Source: Thermodesulfobacteriota bacterium (GTDB taxonomy: Bacteria > Desulfobacterota > DSM-4660 > Desulfatiglandales > Desulfatiglandaceae). From it: a DNA stretch of 33,648 bases. A program made the translations under genes and the position numbers. Below are positions 7,385-14,730 of this stretch, in pieces. Where the stretch lies: positions 1 to 33,648 of the forward strand of contig JANQDY010000068.1 of NCBI GenBank assembly GCA_028278625.1. Reading direction: 5' to 3'. The notes beneath the pieces were generated by a model. The model saw nothing but the letters and a program-made list of their open reading frames with translations, was not told the DNA's origin and did no database searches. The stretch's first letter is position 1. Each line of letters opens with the position of its first letter.

Positions 7385-8970
7385 GAGCCCCCGGAAACAC
7401 TCCCAATGTCCCCTTCCGCCAGCTCGCTCAGGACAAATTTCTGAACCTTTCCGCTGGGTGTCATGGGAAATTCACTGACGATTTTGAAATGGCGGGGCCG
7501 CATGGCCTCGGGCACATGCGCCCGTGCAAAGGCGAAAAGAGACGGTTCATCCAGCGGGGATTTGTCCCTCACCCTCACCCAGGCAACCACCTCCTGCCCC
7601 TTTTCCGGATGAGGAACCCCGAAAACCTGTGCCTCGGCTATGTCAGGGTGCCGGTAGAGACATTCCTCCACCTCCACGGGAAAGACCTCGGTGTCCTCCC
7701 GTACTATCACGTCTTTTAGACGGCCCGTGATTTTAAAATACCCGTTTTCGTCCATCTCCCCCAGGTCCCCCGAATGAAACCATCCGTCCCGGTCAATCGC
7801 GGCGGCGGTGGCCCCCGGCATACGATAATAGGCCTTCATGAGATACCCGCGGGTACAGAGTTCCCCCTGGGTATTGGGGGCCAGATCCCCGCCGCTTCTG
7901 GGATCCACAATTTTCACTTCATTGCAGGGGAGTGAGGTGCCGATGGTTCCCGCCCGCAAAGGAATCGGGTCATCGGGATGGGTCATGGTGATCCATGAAG
8001 CGGTTTCCGTGATGCCATAGGCCACTGTCAGGTCCGATATACCGATATCTTCCACCAGCCGCTTCATCAGTTCCATTGGGCAAGGGGCACCACCCACGAT
8101 GCCGGTGCGTAATGTCCGCCAATGGTCTTTGTTGAATGAGCGATCCTCCAACAGGGCCATGAGCATGGCAGGAGATCCGTAGACGGCGGTACAGGCCTCC
8201 TCTTTGATGGTCTTTAGGACGCTTTGTGGATCAAAGGTTTCGGAGGGCATGACCAGGGCCGCGCCCCGTATGAGGCCGGATAGGGCAATGCAAGTGTTTC
8301 CGAACATATGAAACAGGGGAAAAAAGAGACAAAGGCGGTCGGCACTGGTAATCCGCTGCCGCTCGGTGGAACAGAGCGATTTGTTGACCAGCCCCAGGTG
8401 ATCCACCACCACCCCTTTGGGTTTTCCCGTGGTGCCGGACGTGTACATGATGGCAACGGGATCATCCGGACGAACCGCGTCCGCCATTTCCGCCAGTTTT
8501 TGAGGGGCGACCGCATCGCCTCTGTCCATCAGTTGGGGCCATAGAAGCCCTCTCTCCTCCGGACCGGGCGTGATAATGATGGTGTGTGCCAGTGAAGGGA
8601 TCTCCACGGAATTCATGTCAAGCAGCAACTCCCCCGAAACCATGAGGGCCCCGCATTCCGATTGCTCAAGAATATACCGTACGTCTTCCACGCCCGCACC
8701 CGGATCCACGGGAACGAAGACACCACCGAGCTTAATAATGGCCAGCATGGAGATGACCCATTCCGGGATATTTCCCGCCCAGATGGCCACATGATCGCCC
8801 GGATTGATTCCCAGGCCCACCAGGCCTCTGGCCACCCGCTCCACCTGCCAGTCCAGGAGCTGATAGGAGTACCTGGCCCATTTTTCCGAATGAATCAACG
8901 CATCCCGATCCGGATACTCAAGGGTTATTTTCTTCAACATATTGCCGATGGTTTCGTTTACCGCTTCCAT
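7381..8970 (-). CDS. AMP-forming acyl-CoA synthetase (class I adenylate-forming enzyme)
   Basis: This 529-residue protein has the adenylate-forming family motifs: the P-loop YTSGTTGKPKGV (~176-187), YGITETA, the hinge region HSGDLGEMDENGYFKITGRLKD, and the C-terminal catalytic lysine in TPSGKVQKF. The family activates a carboxylic acid with ATP to an acyl-AMP and then to an acyl-CoA. The overall pattern resembles medium/long-chain fatty-acid ligases, but the substrate cannot be read from sequence. After GRLKD the usual GGEN-type loop is VREDTEVFP, which is unusual. I chose the ATG at 8970 because AAGGAG lies 7 nt ahead. An in-frame start at 9003 has only a weak site. The gene lies 51 nt after the metallophosphoesterase gene and overlaps the following kinase gene by 4 nt. 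Confidence 0.92.
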   Translation of the reverse strand: MEAVNETIGNMLKKITLEYPDRDALIHSEKWARYSYQLLDWQVERVARGLVGLGINPGDHVAIWAGNIPEWVISMLAIIKLGGVFVPVDPGAGVEDVRYILEQSECGALMVSGELLLDMNSVEIPSLAHTIIITPGPEERGLLWPQLMDRGDAVAPQKLAEMADAVRPDDPVAIMYTSGTTGKPKGVVVDHLGLVNKSLCSTERQRITSADRLCLFFPLFHMFGNTCIALSGLIRGAALVMPSETFDPQSVLKTIKEEACTAVYGSPAMLMALLEDRSFNKDHWRTLRTGIVGGAPCPMELMKRLVEDIGISDLTVAYGITETASWITMTHPDDPIPLRAGTIGTSLPCNEVKIVDPRSGGDLAPNTQGELCTRGYLMKAYYRMPGATAAAIDRDGWFHSGDLGEMDENGYFKITGRLKDVIVREDTEVFPVEVEECLYRHPDIAEAQVFGVPHPEKGQEVVAWVRVRDKSPLDEPSLFAFARAHVPEAMRPRHFKIVSEFPMTPSGKVQKFVLSELAEGDIGSVSGGS

Positions 8971-9021
8971 GAATTTTCTCCTTGTTGGTGAGGGAGGCAT
9001 CATCTTGGATTATCTTTTCAT

Positions 9022-10200
9022 TTAATCTGAGTCCCCTAGGAGGTCAACCCTTTTCCTCTCTCCGTGAACCAGATCAATGATGGTTATTTCAGGGGGCGAA
9101 AAGAGCCGCATGGGAGGACCCCATGTGCCGGTACCCCGGTTCACGTACAGGGCTCCATTGCCGGAGAGCCTGCGCAGTCCCCGATCCACGGGAAAAAGGA
9201 GTCTGACCAAAAAACCGAATGGAAAGATCTGACCGCCATGGGTGTGCCCGGACAACTGCAGATCCAACATACCTTCGCTGTCCGGGTGGATCAAGGGACG
9301 GTGTTTCAAGAGGAGCAGGAAGCGGTCCCTGGGCCATTTTAAAAGGAGTCTTTTTTCTCCCGGGTTACCGGAACTTCCATGGTATTGGGCGGTCAGATCA
9401 TCCACGCCGGCGATCACAAGAATCCCCGGAATTTCAACGGCTGCATCCCTTAAAAGGGCAAAGCCGGCCGATGTCAAAAACCCTCGGGCTCTTTTGGCAC
9501 CCACGTAGTATTCGTGGTTTCCGTTGACGGCGAATTTCCCGTAGGGCGGATTGATGGTCTGAAAGGCTTTTGCCAGCTCGGCCAAACCGTCGGGCTGGCC
9601 GTCCAGCAAGTCCCCCGTTGAAACAACCATGTCCGGTTTTGCCGCTTTTATGACGTCCAGAATGCGCGAAAGCCGTTCCATACCGATCATCAGCCCCAGA
9701 TGGACATCAGAAATCTGGACAATGCGGAACCGGCCAACTTTTTCCGGAATTTCCGGCGATTCAACAACCACGTGTTGCGTCCGTATGACTGATGCTTCCA
9801 CCAGCGCATACGCGCCTCCCACAATGGATGTAATGAGTGCCCCGAAAAAGAGCGTCTTTGCTGACAAGGCCCATTTGGACAGCGACCCTTTGACAATGTG
9901 GGCTGCCAAGAGCATCAGGCCCGTATAGATGTCGAGCACCGCCGCCGTCATGAAGAAGAGGAAAAGAACTCCCATCCAGGTGTATCCCACGTAGGCCAGT
10001 GTGCGGGCCAGGGGTTCCACACCGTTATGCTCCGCCACCCGAACCAGGATGGGGCATACCACCATGAAGCCCATGAAAAAGGCCAACGGCAGCATCAGCC
10101 CCTTATGAAACCCGAATGCACGGCAGGTTTTCATGAAAGCGTAATAATGGAGGGATCCGTAAAGGGTAATAAATACGCTTAAGAATATGGCCAGTCTCAC
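9022..10200 (-). CDS. Membrane-anchored calcineurin-like metallophosphoesterase (YaeI/LpxG-like)
   Basis: This 392-residue protein has four N-terminal membrane segments (~3-22, 35-57, 75-100, 115-135) and a metallophosphoesterase domain from ~158. The metal ligands are visible: Asp165/His167 in ISDVHLG, Asp197 in GDLLDG, Asn228/His229 in GNHEYY, His300 in LLKHRP and His319/His321 in GHTHGGQ. Relatives cleave phosphodiester or pyrophosphate bonds, and some act on UDP-diacylglucosamine in lipid A synthesis. Whether this one does is unknown. It starts with GTG (10198-10200), with AAGGAG 8 nt upstream. It is probably the first gene of the six-gene minus-strand operon, since a terminator (10333-10360) separates it from the thiolase operon upstream. 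Confidence 0.9.
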   Translation of the reverse strand: MRLAIFLSVFITLYGSLHYYAFMKTCRAFGFHKGLMLPLAFFMGFMVVCPILVRVAEHNGVEPLARTLAYVGYTWMGVLFLFFMTAAVLDIYTGLMLLAAHIVKGSLSKWALSAKTLFFGALITSIVGGAYALVEASVIRTQHVVVESPEIPEKVGRFRIVQISDVHLGLMIGMERLSRILDVIKAAKPDMVVSTGDLLDGQPDGLAELAKAFQTINPPYGKFAVNGNHEYYVGAKRARGFLTSAGFALLRDAAVEIPGILVIAGVDDLTAQYHGSSGNPGEKRLLLKWPRDRFLLLLKHRPLIHPDSEGMLDLQLSGHTHGGQIFPFGFLVRLLFPVDRGLRRLSGNGALYVNRGTGTWGPPMRLFSPPEITIIDLVHGERKRVDLLGDSD

Positions 10201-10332
10201 CTAAAGGCTCCTTTCAAGGGAGATTGAAAGCACCGCAAGGTACAAGAATTACTGGCTGTTGTATATAAAATTATGGGGCTCCGCAACACTATTTCAGCGG
10301 AGCTTGTGATGATGTAGAGCGTTTGTGAGGGT

Positions 10333-10360
10333 AAAAGGGGTTGATGAATCAACCCCTTTT
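10333..10360 (-). terminator. Strong intrinsic terminator of the thiolase/DUF35 operon
   Basis: A perfect 12-bp stem (AAAAGGGGTTGA / TCAACCCCTTTT) closes a 4-nt loop. It begins 8 nt after the stop codon at 10369-10371, read on the minus strand. The stem ends in a run of T on both strands, so it could work in both directions. It separates the thiolase operon from the metallophosphoesterase operon. Confidence 0.85.
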
Positions 10361-10368
10361 ATCATTTG

Positions 10369-10848
10369 TCAGGCGATTGGTTTGAAATACTTGATATCGT
10401 TGATGCCCCCTTTTCTTTCGGATTCCGGGATGAAAACGGCCTCCACCGCCATTCCGATGGCCACATCCTCCGGTTCAATTCCCCCCAGATAGTGGAGAAC
10501 CCCTCCTTCGGTGCCTTCCAGAATCACCATGGCCATGATTGTGGGCACCTCTTTTTGCGAGCCGTCCAGGTTCTTGTACAACACCGTATAGGTCAATACG
10601 CTCCCTTTGGTGCCCACGTCTATGTAATTGTCTTCCAGCCGATCAAAGCACTTTTCACAATAGGTCCTGGGAGGCACGTAGGTGATGTCGCATTTGTTGC
10701 ATTTGGCCCCCAGGAAGGTCCCTTTTTCCGCAATACTTCGAAAATATGCTTCTCCGGCGCGGCCAAATGTATAGATATACTCAAGGGGTATTTGGCCGGT
10801 CCAGTATCCTACGTCGGTTGTTTTCTGCAATCTCTCAGTCAGTGCCAT
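10369..10848 (-). CDS. DUF35 zinc-ribbon/OB-fold protein, thiolase partner (second copy)
   Basis: This 159-residue protein has a rubredoxin-like zinc ribbon with Cys50-x2-Cys53 and Cys64-x2-Cys67 (GAKCNKC ... YCEKC), followed by an OB-fold (VLTYTVLYKN ... LHYLGGIEP). Proteins of this family bind thiolase-superfamily enzymes and are thought to help place or channel the CoA substrate. Archaeal acetoacetyl-CoA thiolase/HMG-CoA synthase complexes and benzoylsuccinyl-CoA thiolase (BbsAB) are known examples. It lies 18 nt after the first DUF35 gene, and GGAGGAG precedes the ATG. It is the last gene of the operon. Which of the two thiolases it joins is not decidable here. Confidence 0.9.
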   Translation of the reverse strand: MALTERLQKTTDVGYWTGQIPLEYIYTFGRAGEAYFRSIAEKGTFLGAKCNKCDITYVPPRTYCEKCFDRLEDNYIDVGTKGSVLTYTVLYKNLDGSQKEVPTIMAMVILEGTEGGVLHYLGGIEPEDVAIGMAVEAVFIPESERKGGINDIKYFKPIA

Positions 10849-10866
10849 AACGGTCTCCTCCCATGA

Positions 10867-11388
10867 TTAATCAATAACTTTGAAGTATTTGATGTCGGTG
10901 ATGGCCCCGATTCTCTCTTCCGGTGCCCGCCAGACCGCCTGTACCTTCATGCCGATCCGAAGATCATACGGCTCTATTTCATCAATGAGGTGGAGTATCC
11001 CCTGGTCTTTGCCCGCGCCATCCAGTTCAATGACCGCCGGGGTGTGGTATCTGTCACCGTCCTTCACCCGGCTGGCGTCCCAGTTCACGTGGCTGACCAC
11101 ATGGGTTAATATGGTGCCTGTGTCTTTCACGAACGTCCATTCGTCCGTGGGCCGCCAACAGACTTCGCAGAAGAGCCTTGGCGGCACCAGCACACGCTTG
11201 CAGACCTTACATTTCTTTCCAATGATCCTGCCGTTTTTCAGCTCATCCAAATAACGGCCAATGGCGACCCCGTTGTCCCAGGCATATTTGAGATTTGGTT
11301 TATCGTGGACAGAGAATATATTCCCCTCGTGAATATCGGAGAGTTTTACCTTCGTAACGGTCCTTTCAATGGCTTGTGCATCTAACAT
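10867..11388 (-). CDS. DUF35 zinc-ribbon/OB-fold protein, thiolase partner (first copy)
   Basis: This 173-residue protein has the zinc ribbon Cys60-x2-Cys63 and Cys74-x2-Cys77 (GKKCKVC ... FCEVC) and an OB-fold behind it. The zinc ligands are spaced exactly as in the second copy, and both end in a similar ITDIKYFK / INDIKYFK tail, so they are paralogues. Its N-terminus differs and carries about ten residues more. It follows the second thiolase gene by 21 nt, with AAGGAGGG before the ATG. It probably forms a complex with one of the two thiolase-like proteins. Confidence 0.9.
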   Translation of the reverse strand: MLDAQAIERTVTKVKLSDIHEGNIFSVHDKPNLKYAWDNGVAIGRYLDELKNGRIIGKKCKVCKRVLVPPRLFCEVCWRPTDEWTFVKDTGTILTHVVSHVNWDASRVKDGDRYHTPAVIELDGAGKDQGILHLIDEIEPYDLRIGMKVQAVWRAPEERIGAITDIKYFKVID

Positions 11389-11409
11389 GGATTATCCCTC
11401 CTTGGTGGT

Positions 11410-12573
11410 TCATGAACGCATCACTACGACGGTGCCAACCTGCATCAGATCACCCCAGGCCTGGGCCAGGCCGCAGGTGGGTTTACCCGGAACCTGACGT
11501 TTGCCCGCCTCTTCTCTCAACTGGAGGAAAATTTCGATGATCTTCATCAATCCGGTGGCCGCAATGGGGTTTCCAACACCCAGGGCCCCTCCCGATGGGC
11601 AACAGGGCAGGTTTCCATCCCGCTGGGTAACGCCGTCAAGCAGCATTTTCACGGATTCTCCCCGCTTGCACAATTGAAGCCCCTCGATATGATGCAGCTC
11701 CTTATAAGTGAAGGGGTCGTAGGGCTCCGCCACGTGGATTTCCTTGCTGGGCTCTTTTATGCCCGCCATGTCATAGGCCTGACGGGCCGCAACCTCCACA
11801 TAGTCGGGATAATACAGATCCCGGTTACACCAGTAAGCCGTATCCAAACAGTTTCCGATGCCGTCGATCCATACCGGTTTCTCGGTCACTCTTCTGGCCA
11901 CTTCCTCGGATGCTAGAATAATGGCCGACGCACCGTCGCTGGTGGGGCTGATATCCAGGCGGTTGACCGGGTAAGCCATCATCTCCGAATTCAATACGTC
12001 TTCAACCGTAATTTCGGCACCCAGTTGAGCGGACGGGTGATCCAGGGCATTGTATTTGTTTTTGACGGCCACCCGGGCAATATCCTCTTTCGTGTACCCG
12101 TAACGCTTCATAAAGCGATGCATTTCAATGGCAAATATCCAGATGAGCGTGGGATAGAGCGGCTGCTCCGTCGTGTGATCAAAGATGGTTACGAAGGCAC
12201 CCGCCGGATGCGGAAAAGCGGATGACATTTTTTCCTCCGCAACCACCATGCAGGTATCGAACATTCCCGAAGCCACGTGGAACCATCCATGGATGGGGGA
12301 CATCACCCCGGTTCCTCCCCCCACATAATGGCGCATGTACGGTTTACGAAAGGCCCCTGCCCCATCCACCAGGTATTCTCCGTTCATGTGGATGCCGTCA
12401 AATGCATCCGGGGCCGTTCCGAGACAAACGGAGTCGATGTCATCCAAGGTCATTTCACATGAATCGAGGGCCATTTTGGCCGCCTCATAGGACAGTTCTT
12501 TCGGTGTTTCCTGGGTGAACCTGTGAAATTTGGTTATTCCCGCACCAACAATCGCTACTTTTCTCAAACCCAT
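11410..12573 (-). CDS. Thiolase-superfamily protein (SCP-x type) lacking the usual nucleophile, copy 2
   Basis: These 387 residues have the thiolase fold of the SCP-x/acetoacetyl-CoA thiolase group: an N-terminal KVAIVGAGITKF strand-turn, a central ELHHIEGLQLCKRGE region, a SGGALGVGNPIAATG segment and a closing GLAQAW...VVVMRS. The catalytic residues look replaced. The nucleophile region (YVGGGTGVMSP, ~83-93) has no Cys at all between Cys50 and Cys108. The usual E-x-H-D reads EPYDPF, and the usual GHP reads GNP. Condensation or thiolysis by the standard Cys-His-Cys mechanism is therefore doubtful. It may be a non-catalytic subunit or use other chemistry. It lies 17 nt after copy 1, with GGAGGG before the ATG. 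Confidence 0.9.
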   Translation of the reverse strand: MGLRKVAIVGAGITKFHRFTQETPKELSYEAAKMALDSCEMTLDDIDSVCLGTAPDAFDGIHMNGEYLVDGAGAFRKPYMRHYVGGGTGVMSPIHGWFHVASGMFDTCMVVAEEKMSSAFPHPAGAFVTIFDHTTEQPLYPTLIWIFAIEMHRFMKRYGYTKEDIARVAVKNKYNALDHPSAQLGAEITVEDVLNSEMMAYPVNRLDISPTSDGASAIILASEEVARRVTEKPVWIDGIGNCLDTAYWCNRDLYYPDYVEVAARQAYDMAGIKEPSKEIHVAEPYDPFTYKELHHIEGLQLCKRGESVKMLLDGVTQRDGNLPCCPSGGALGVGNPIAATGLMKIIEIFLQLREEAGKRQVPGKPTCGLAQAWGDLMQVGTVVVMRS

Positions 12574-12590
12574 ATCCGTTCCCTCCTGAT

Positions 12591-13739
12591 CTAGTTGCTG
12601 AGGATGGCCACTGCGCCGGTTGTCGTCGGGAGCCCTCGCCAGCTCATGGCCATGCCCGTGGAAATATCGGAGAGCTGATTTTTTCCCGCCTCACCTCTCA
12701 ACTGGAGAACCACGTCGTAAACCTTTTGGCCACCGTTGCATTCCAAAAGGTTCCCGATACCGAGGCACCCTCCCGATGGATTCACGGGAAGGCTTCCGGA
12801 AATTTCCGTGACACCATCCATGGTCATGGGGCCCGCGTCTCCCCGGTTGCAGAGTCTCAGCGCCTCAAGGTGCTGGAGTTCCTTGTAGGAAAATTCATCG
12901 TTCAATTCCACGAAATCGATTTCCGAACGGGGTGATTTTATTTGTGCCATCTCATAGGCCATATCGCCGGCCATTTTCCCATAGACCGCATTTCCCCAGT
13001 CACGGGTCTCCAGTCCGGGAGTGTCGGAACACCACCCGATGCCCCTCACCCATATGGGCTTTTCACAAAGGGCCCTTGCCGTATCCGCGGTGGCCAGTAC
13101 AATGACCACGGCGCCATCCGAGTACTGGCTGATATCCAGCTCGCTCAGGGGATAGGAGACCATCTCCGAGGCCATCACATAATCCAGCGTGAGGTCCGTG
13201 CCGTGACCGGCAAGAGGGTTGAACATGGCGTTCTTTCTGTTTTTGACCACCACCTTCGCACACTGATCTCTGGTGGTCCCGGTCTCAAAGAGGTACCGGT
13301 TCATTTCCATTCCCGCGATGTAATCCGAATGCTGCTTCAAAGGTCGATTGTATACGGGGTCCAGGGCAAAATCCGTCATATACGCCTTTGTCAAAATGTT
13401 GGAGGCCTTGCTGAGCCCCTGAACCGCCACCATGTTGTAAAGACCCGACCGGAGCATCATCACCGCCGATCCCATGGATTGCAGAAAATCGCCGGGCACC
13501 GTGTAAATCGGCCGCAACACGGCCCCCAACTGATCCGGCGCATACTCATCCGTGATACTGTACCCTTCACAGAAGTCCTCTGAGGTGGCCACAAACGCCC
13601 CGATCTCTTTCGGTTCAACACCGGCGTCGAGATACGCTTTCTTGGCTGCCTCATAGGTCAATTCCCTGTAGGACAGGTCCGGCGTCGTCGCCCGGAAACC
13701 CGTGGTTCCTATACCAACAACCGCTATCTCCTGGTTCAT
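12591..13739 (-). CDS. Thiolase-superfamily protein (SCP-x type) lacking the usual nucleophile, copy 1
   Basis: This 382-residue paralogue of the next gene begins MNQEIAVVGIGTTGF. ELQHLEALRLCNRGD and NPSGGCLGIGN mark the SCP-x-type thiolase fold. No Cys occurs between Cys57 and Cys160, where the nucleophile belongs. The E-x-H-D motif reads ELNDEF, and the GHP motif reads GNLLE. Its departures from the family resemble those of copy 2 in place but not in residue, so the two have diverged. An in-frame TTG at 13748 also opens the frame, but GGAGG lies 9 nt before the ATG at 13739, so I use that. It is the first structural gene behind the XRE-cupin regulator. The substrate is unknown. Confidence 0.9.
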   Translation of the reverse strand: MNQEIAVVGIGTTGFRATTPDLSYRELTYEAAKKAYLDAGVEPKEIGAFVATSEDFCEGYSITDEYAPDQLGAVLRPIYTVPGDFLQSMGSAVMMLRSGLYNMVAVQGLSKASNILTKAYMTDFALDPVYNRPLKQHSDYIAGMEMNRYLFETGTTRDQCAKVVVKNRKNAMFNPLAGHGTDLTLDYVMASEMVSYPLSELDISQYSDGAVVIVLATADTARALCEKPIWVRGIGWCSDTPGLETRDWGNAVYGKMAGDMAYEMAQIKSPRSEIDFVELNDEFSYKELQHLEALRLCNRGDAGPMTMDGVTEISGSLPVNPSGGCLGIGNLLECNGGQKVYDVVLQLRGEAGKNQLSDISTGMAMSWRGLPTTTGAVAILSN

Positions 13740-13810
13740 AGATATCAACCTCCTTCTTTCTAATTCACTTCTCCTGACTTTTTTTCAAAATGCCTGAATG
13801 AATTAAAATG

Positions 13811-13829
13811 CCGAAGGCGCCGCCTTCGG
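13811..13829 (-). terminator. Hairpin between the regulator and the thiolase genes
   Basis: CCGAAGGC and GCCTTCGG form an 8-bp stem with a 3-nt loop, about 8 nt after the regulator stop on the minus strand, followed by ATTTTAATT. The T-run is short, so it may only partly stop transcription and lower expression of the thiolase genes relative to the regulator. Confidence 0.5.
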
Positions 13830-13836
13830 GAATCCA

Positions 13837-14379
13837 TCACAGCGTTCCGACCCAGAGGGCCACAGCGCGCTCACTTCCTCTGTTAATGATTTTCTGATGC
13901 TCCTTGGCGGACCAGAAATGAACCGAATCCCCGGTGGCCAATTTGATGGTGTTTTCCCCTTGTATCAGTTCCAGTCTTCCCTCAAGAATGCAGAGAATCT
14001 CCTGTCCGTTCTTGATACCTTTTCTCACGGGAATTGATCGTTCCGGTTCAAGAACCAGGACCGCGCTGTCAATAACCGTTCTTTGTTCGGGAGAGAAAAA
14101 ACGCGTGGTGGTAAATCCGGTGTGGGGCAGATCCATCTCGTCCCAGTCCTCTTTTCGGATGACGACCAGTTTTTCCTGATTCTCGATCTGGTTCAGAAGA
14201 TCACCCGCATTAAAACCGATACTGCCGCAGATTCTCATGAGGGTTTCAACGGATGGGGATTTGACACTGTTCTCCACTTGGCTCAGAAAGCCTTCGGAAA
14301 CCCCGGACCTTTTGGCCACGGTCTTGAGGGTGAGGTTCTTTTCTTTTCGATATCGTCGAATCAACTGCCCCAGATGCAC
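13837..14379 (-). CDS. XRE-family regulator with C-terminal cupin domain
   Basis: This 180-residue protein has an HTH_3 DNA-binding domain (~5-60; VAKRSGVSEGFLSQVENS) and a small cupin barrel (~100-178; NGQEILCILEGRLELI, LATGDSVHFWSAKEHQKIIN). Such HipB/PuuR-like regulators usually repress a neighbouring catabolic operon and release DNA when the cupin binds a small ligand. It begins with GTG at 14377-14379, and AAAGGAC provides the ribosome-binding site. It lies directly upstream of the thiolase/DUF35 genes on the same strand, which makes them its likely targets; the ligand may be an acyl-CoA or the free acid. Confidence 0.9.
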   Translation of the reverse strand: MHLGQLIRRYRKEKNLTLKTVAKRSGVSEGFLSQVENSVKSPSVETLMRICGSIGFNAGDLLNQIENQEKLVVIRKEDWDEMDLPHTGFTTTRFFSPEQRTVIDSAVLVLEPERSIPVRKGIKNGQEILCILEGRLELIQGENTIKLATGDSVHFWSAKEHQKIINRGSERAVALWVGTL

Positions 14380-14730
14380 GTGCGTTGTCCTTTCTTGGAT
14401 TCAAGGGGGAGCTTGGCAATGTTAGCCATAAGTTAATTTTTAGCATATGCCAATTCTTTTCAATTTGTCAAGACTATTTTTTGGATCTCCCTTCAGTTCT
14501 GGCTATACTTTTAAAAATTAAGGTACTTATTGCACAGGAGCAGCAATGGGTTTATGGAAAAGGAAAAAGTTAACCTTTACTTAAGAACCTGTGGGTTTTG
14601 CATCCGGCAGCGTTCACAGATAGGACGGGTTGATCTCGGGCAGGACTGAAACACCTTTCTAAACCGAAGAACCGAAAGCAGCGGCAGGCGGAATTCTGAA
14701 TTATGGGGTCAGGGGAATCTCTTGGCCATA
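14380..14730. other. Intergenic region holding the regulator promoter; no gene seen
   Basis: About 350 bp lie between the start of the XRE-cupin gene and the end of the large NTT-HEAT gene, both on the minus strand. The half near 14440-14470 carries the regulator promoter and a possible operator. The other half (14580-14700) has no convincing open frame, terminator or RNA structure. Around 14690-14715 it contains TTCTGAATTATGGGGTCAGG, which resembles dispersed, possibly REP-like repeats I have seen near IS200-type transposases in this group of bacteria. That comparison is from memory and is weak. Confidence 0.4.
14442..14471 (-). promoter_or_regulatory. Putative sigma-70 promoter with overlapping operator for the XRE-cupin gene
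   Basis: On the minus strand TTGACA (14466-14471) and TATGCT (14442-14447) are 18 bp apart, a good -35 box and a fair -10 box. The -10 box sits inside a near-palindrome, TTGGCATATGCTAA (14440-14453), with a perfect GCATATGC core. A related TAGCCATA lies about 20 bp further on. Such an element is a reasonable self-repression site for an XRE protein. Confidence 0.5.

Noticed and set aside
12942..13583. 213-residue open frame on the plus strand
   Set aside because: It is His-rich and antisense to thiolase copy 1; it is a shadow frame.
14570..14730. Riboswitch or small RNA (for example a c-di-GMP riboswitch)
   Set aside because: The sequence lacks the conserved core of any riboswitch I know, and no clear paired structure with a terminator was found.
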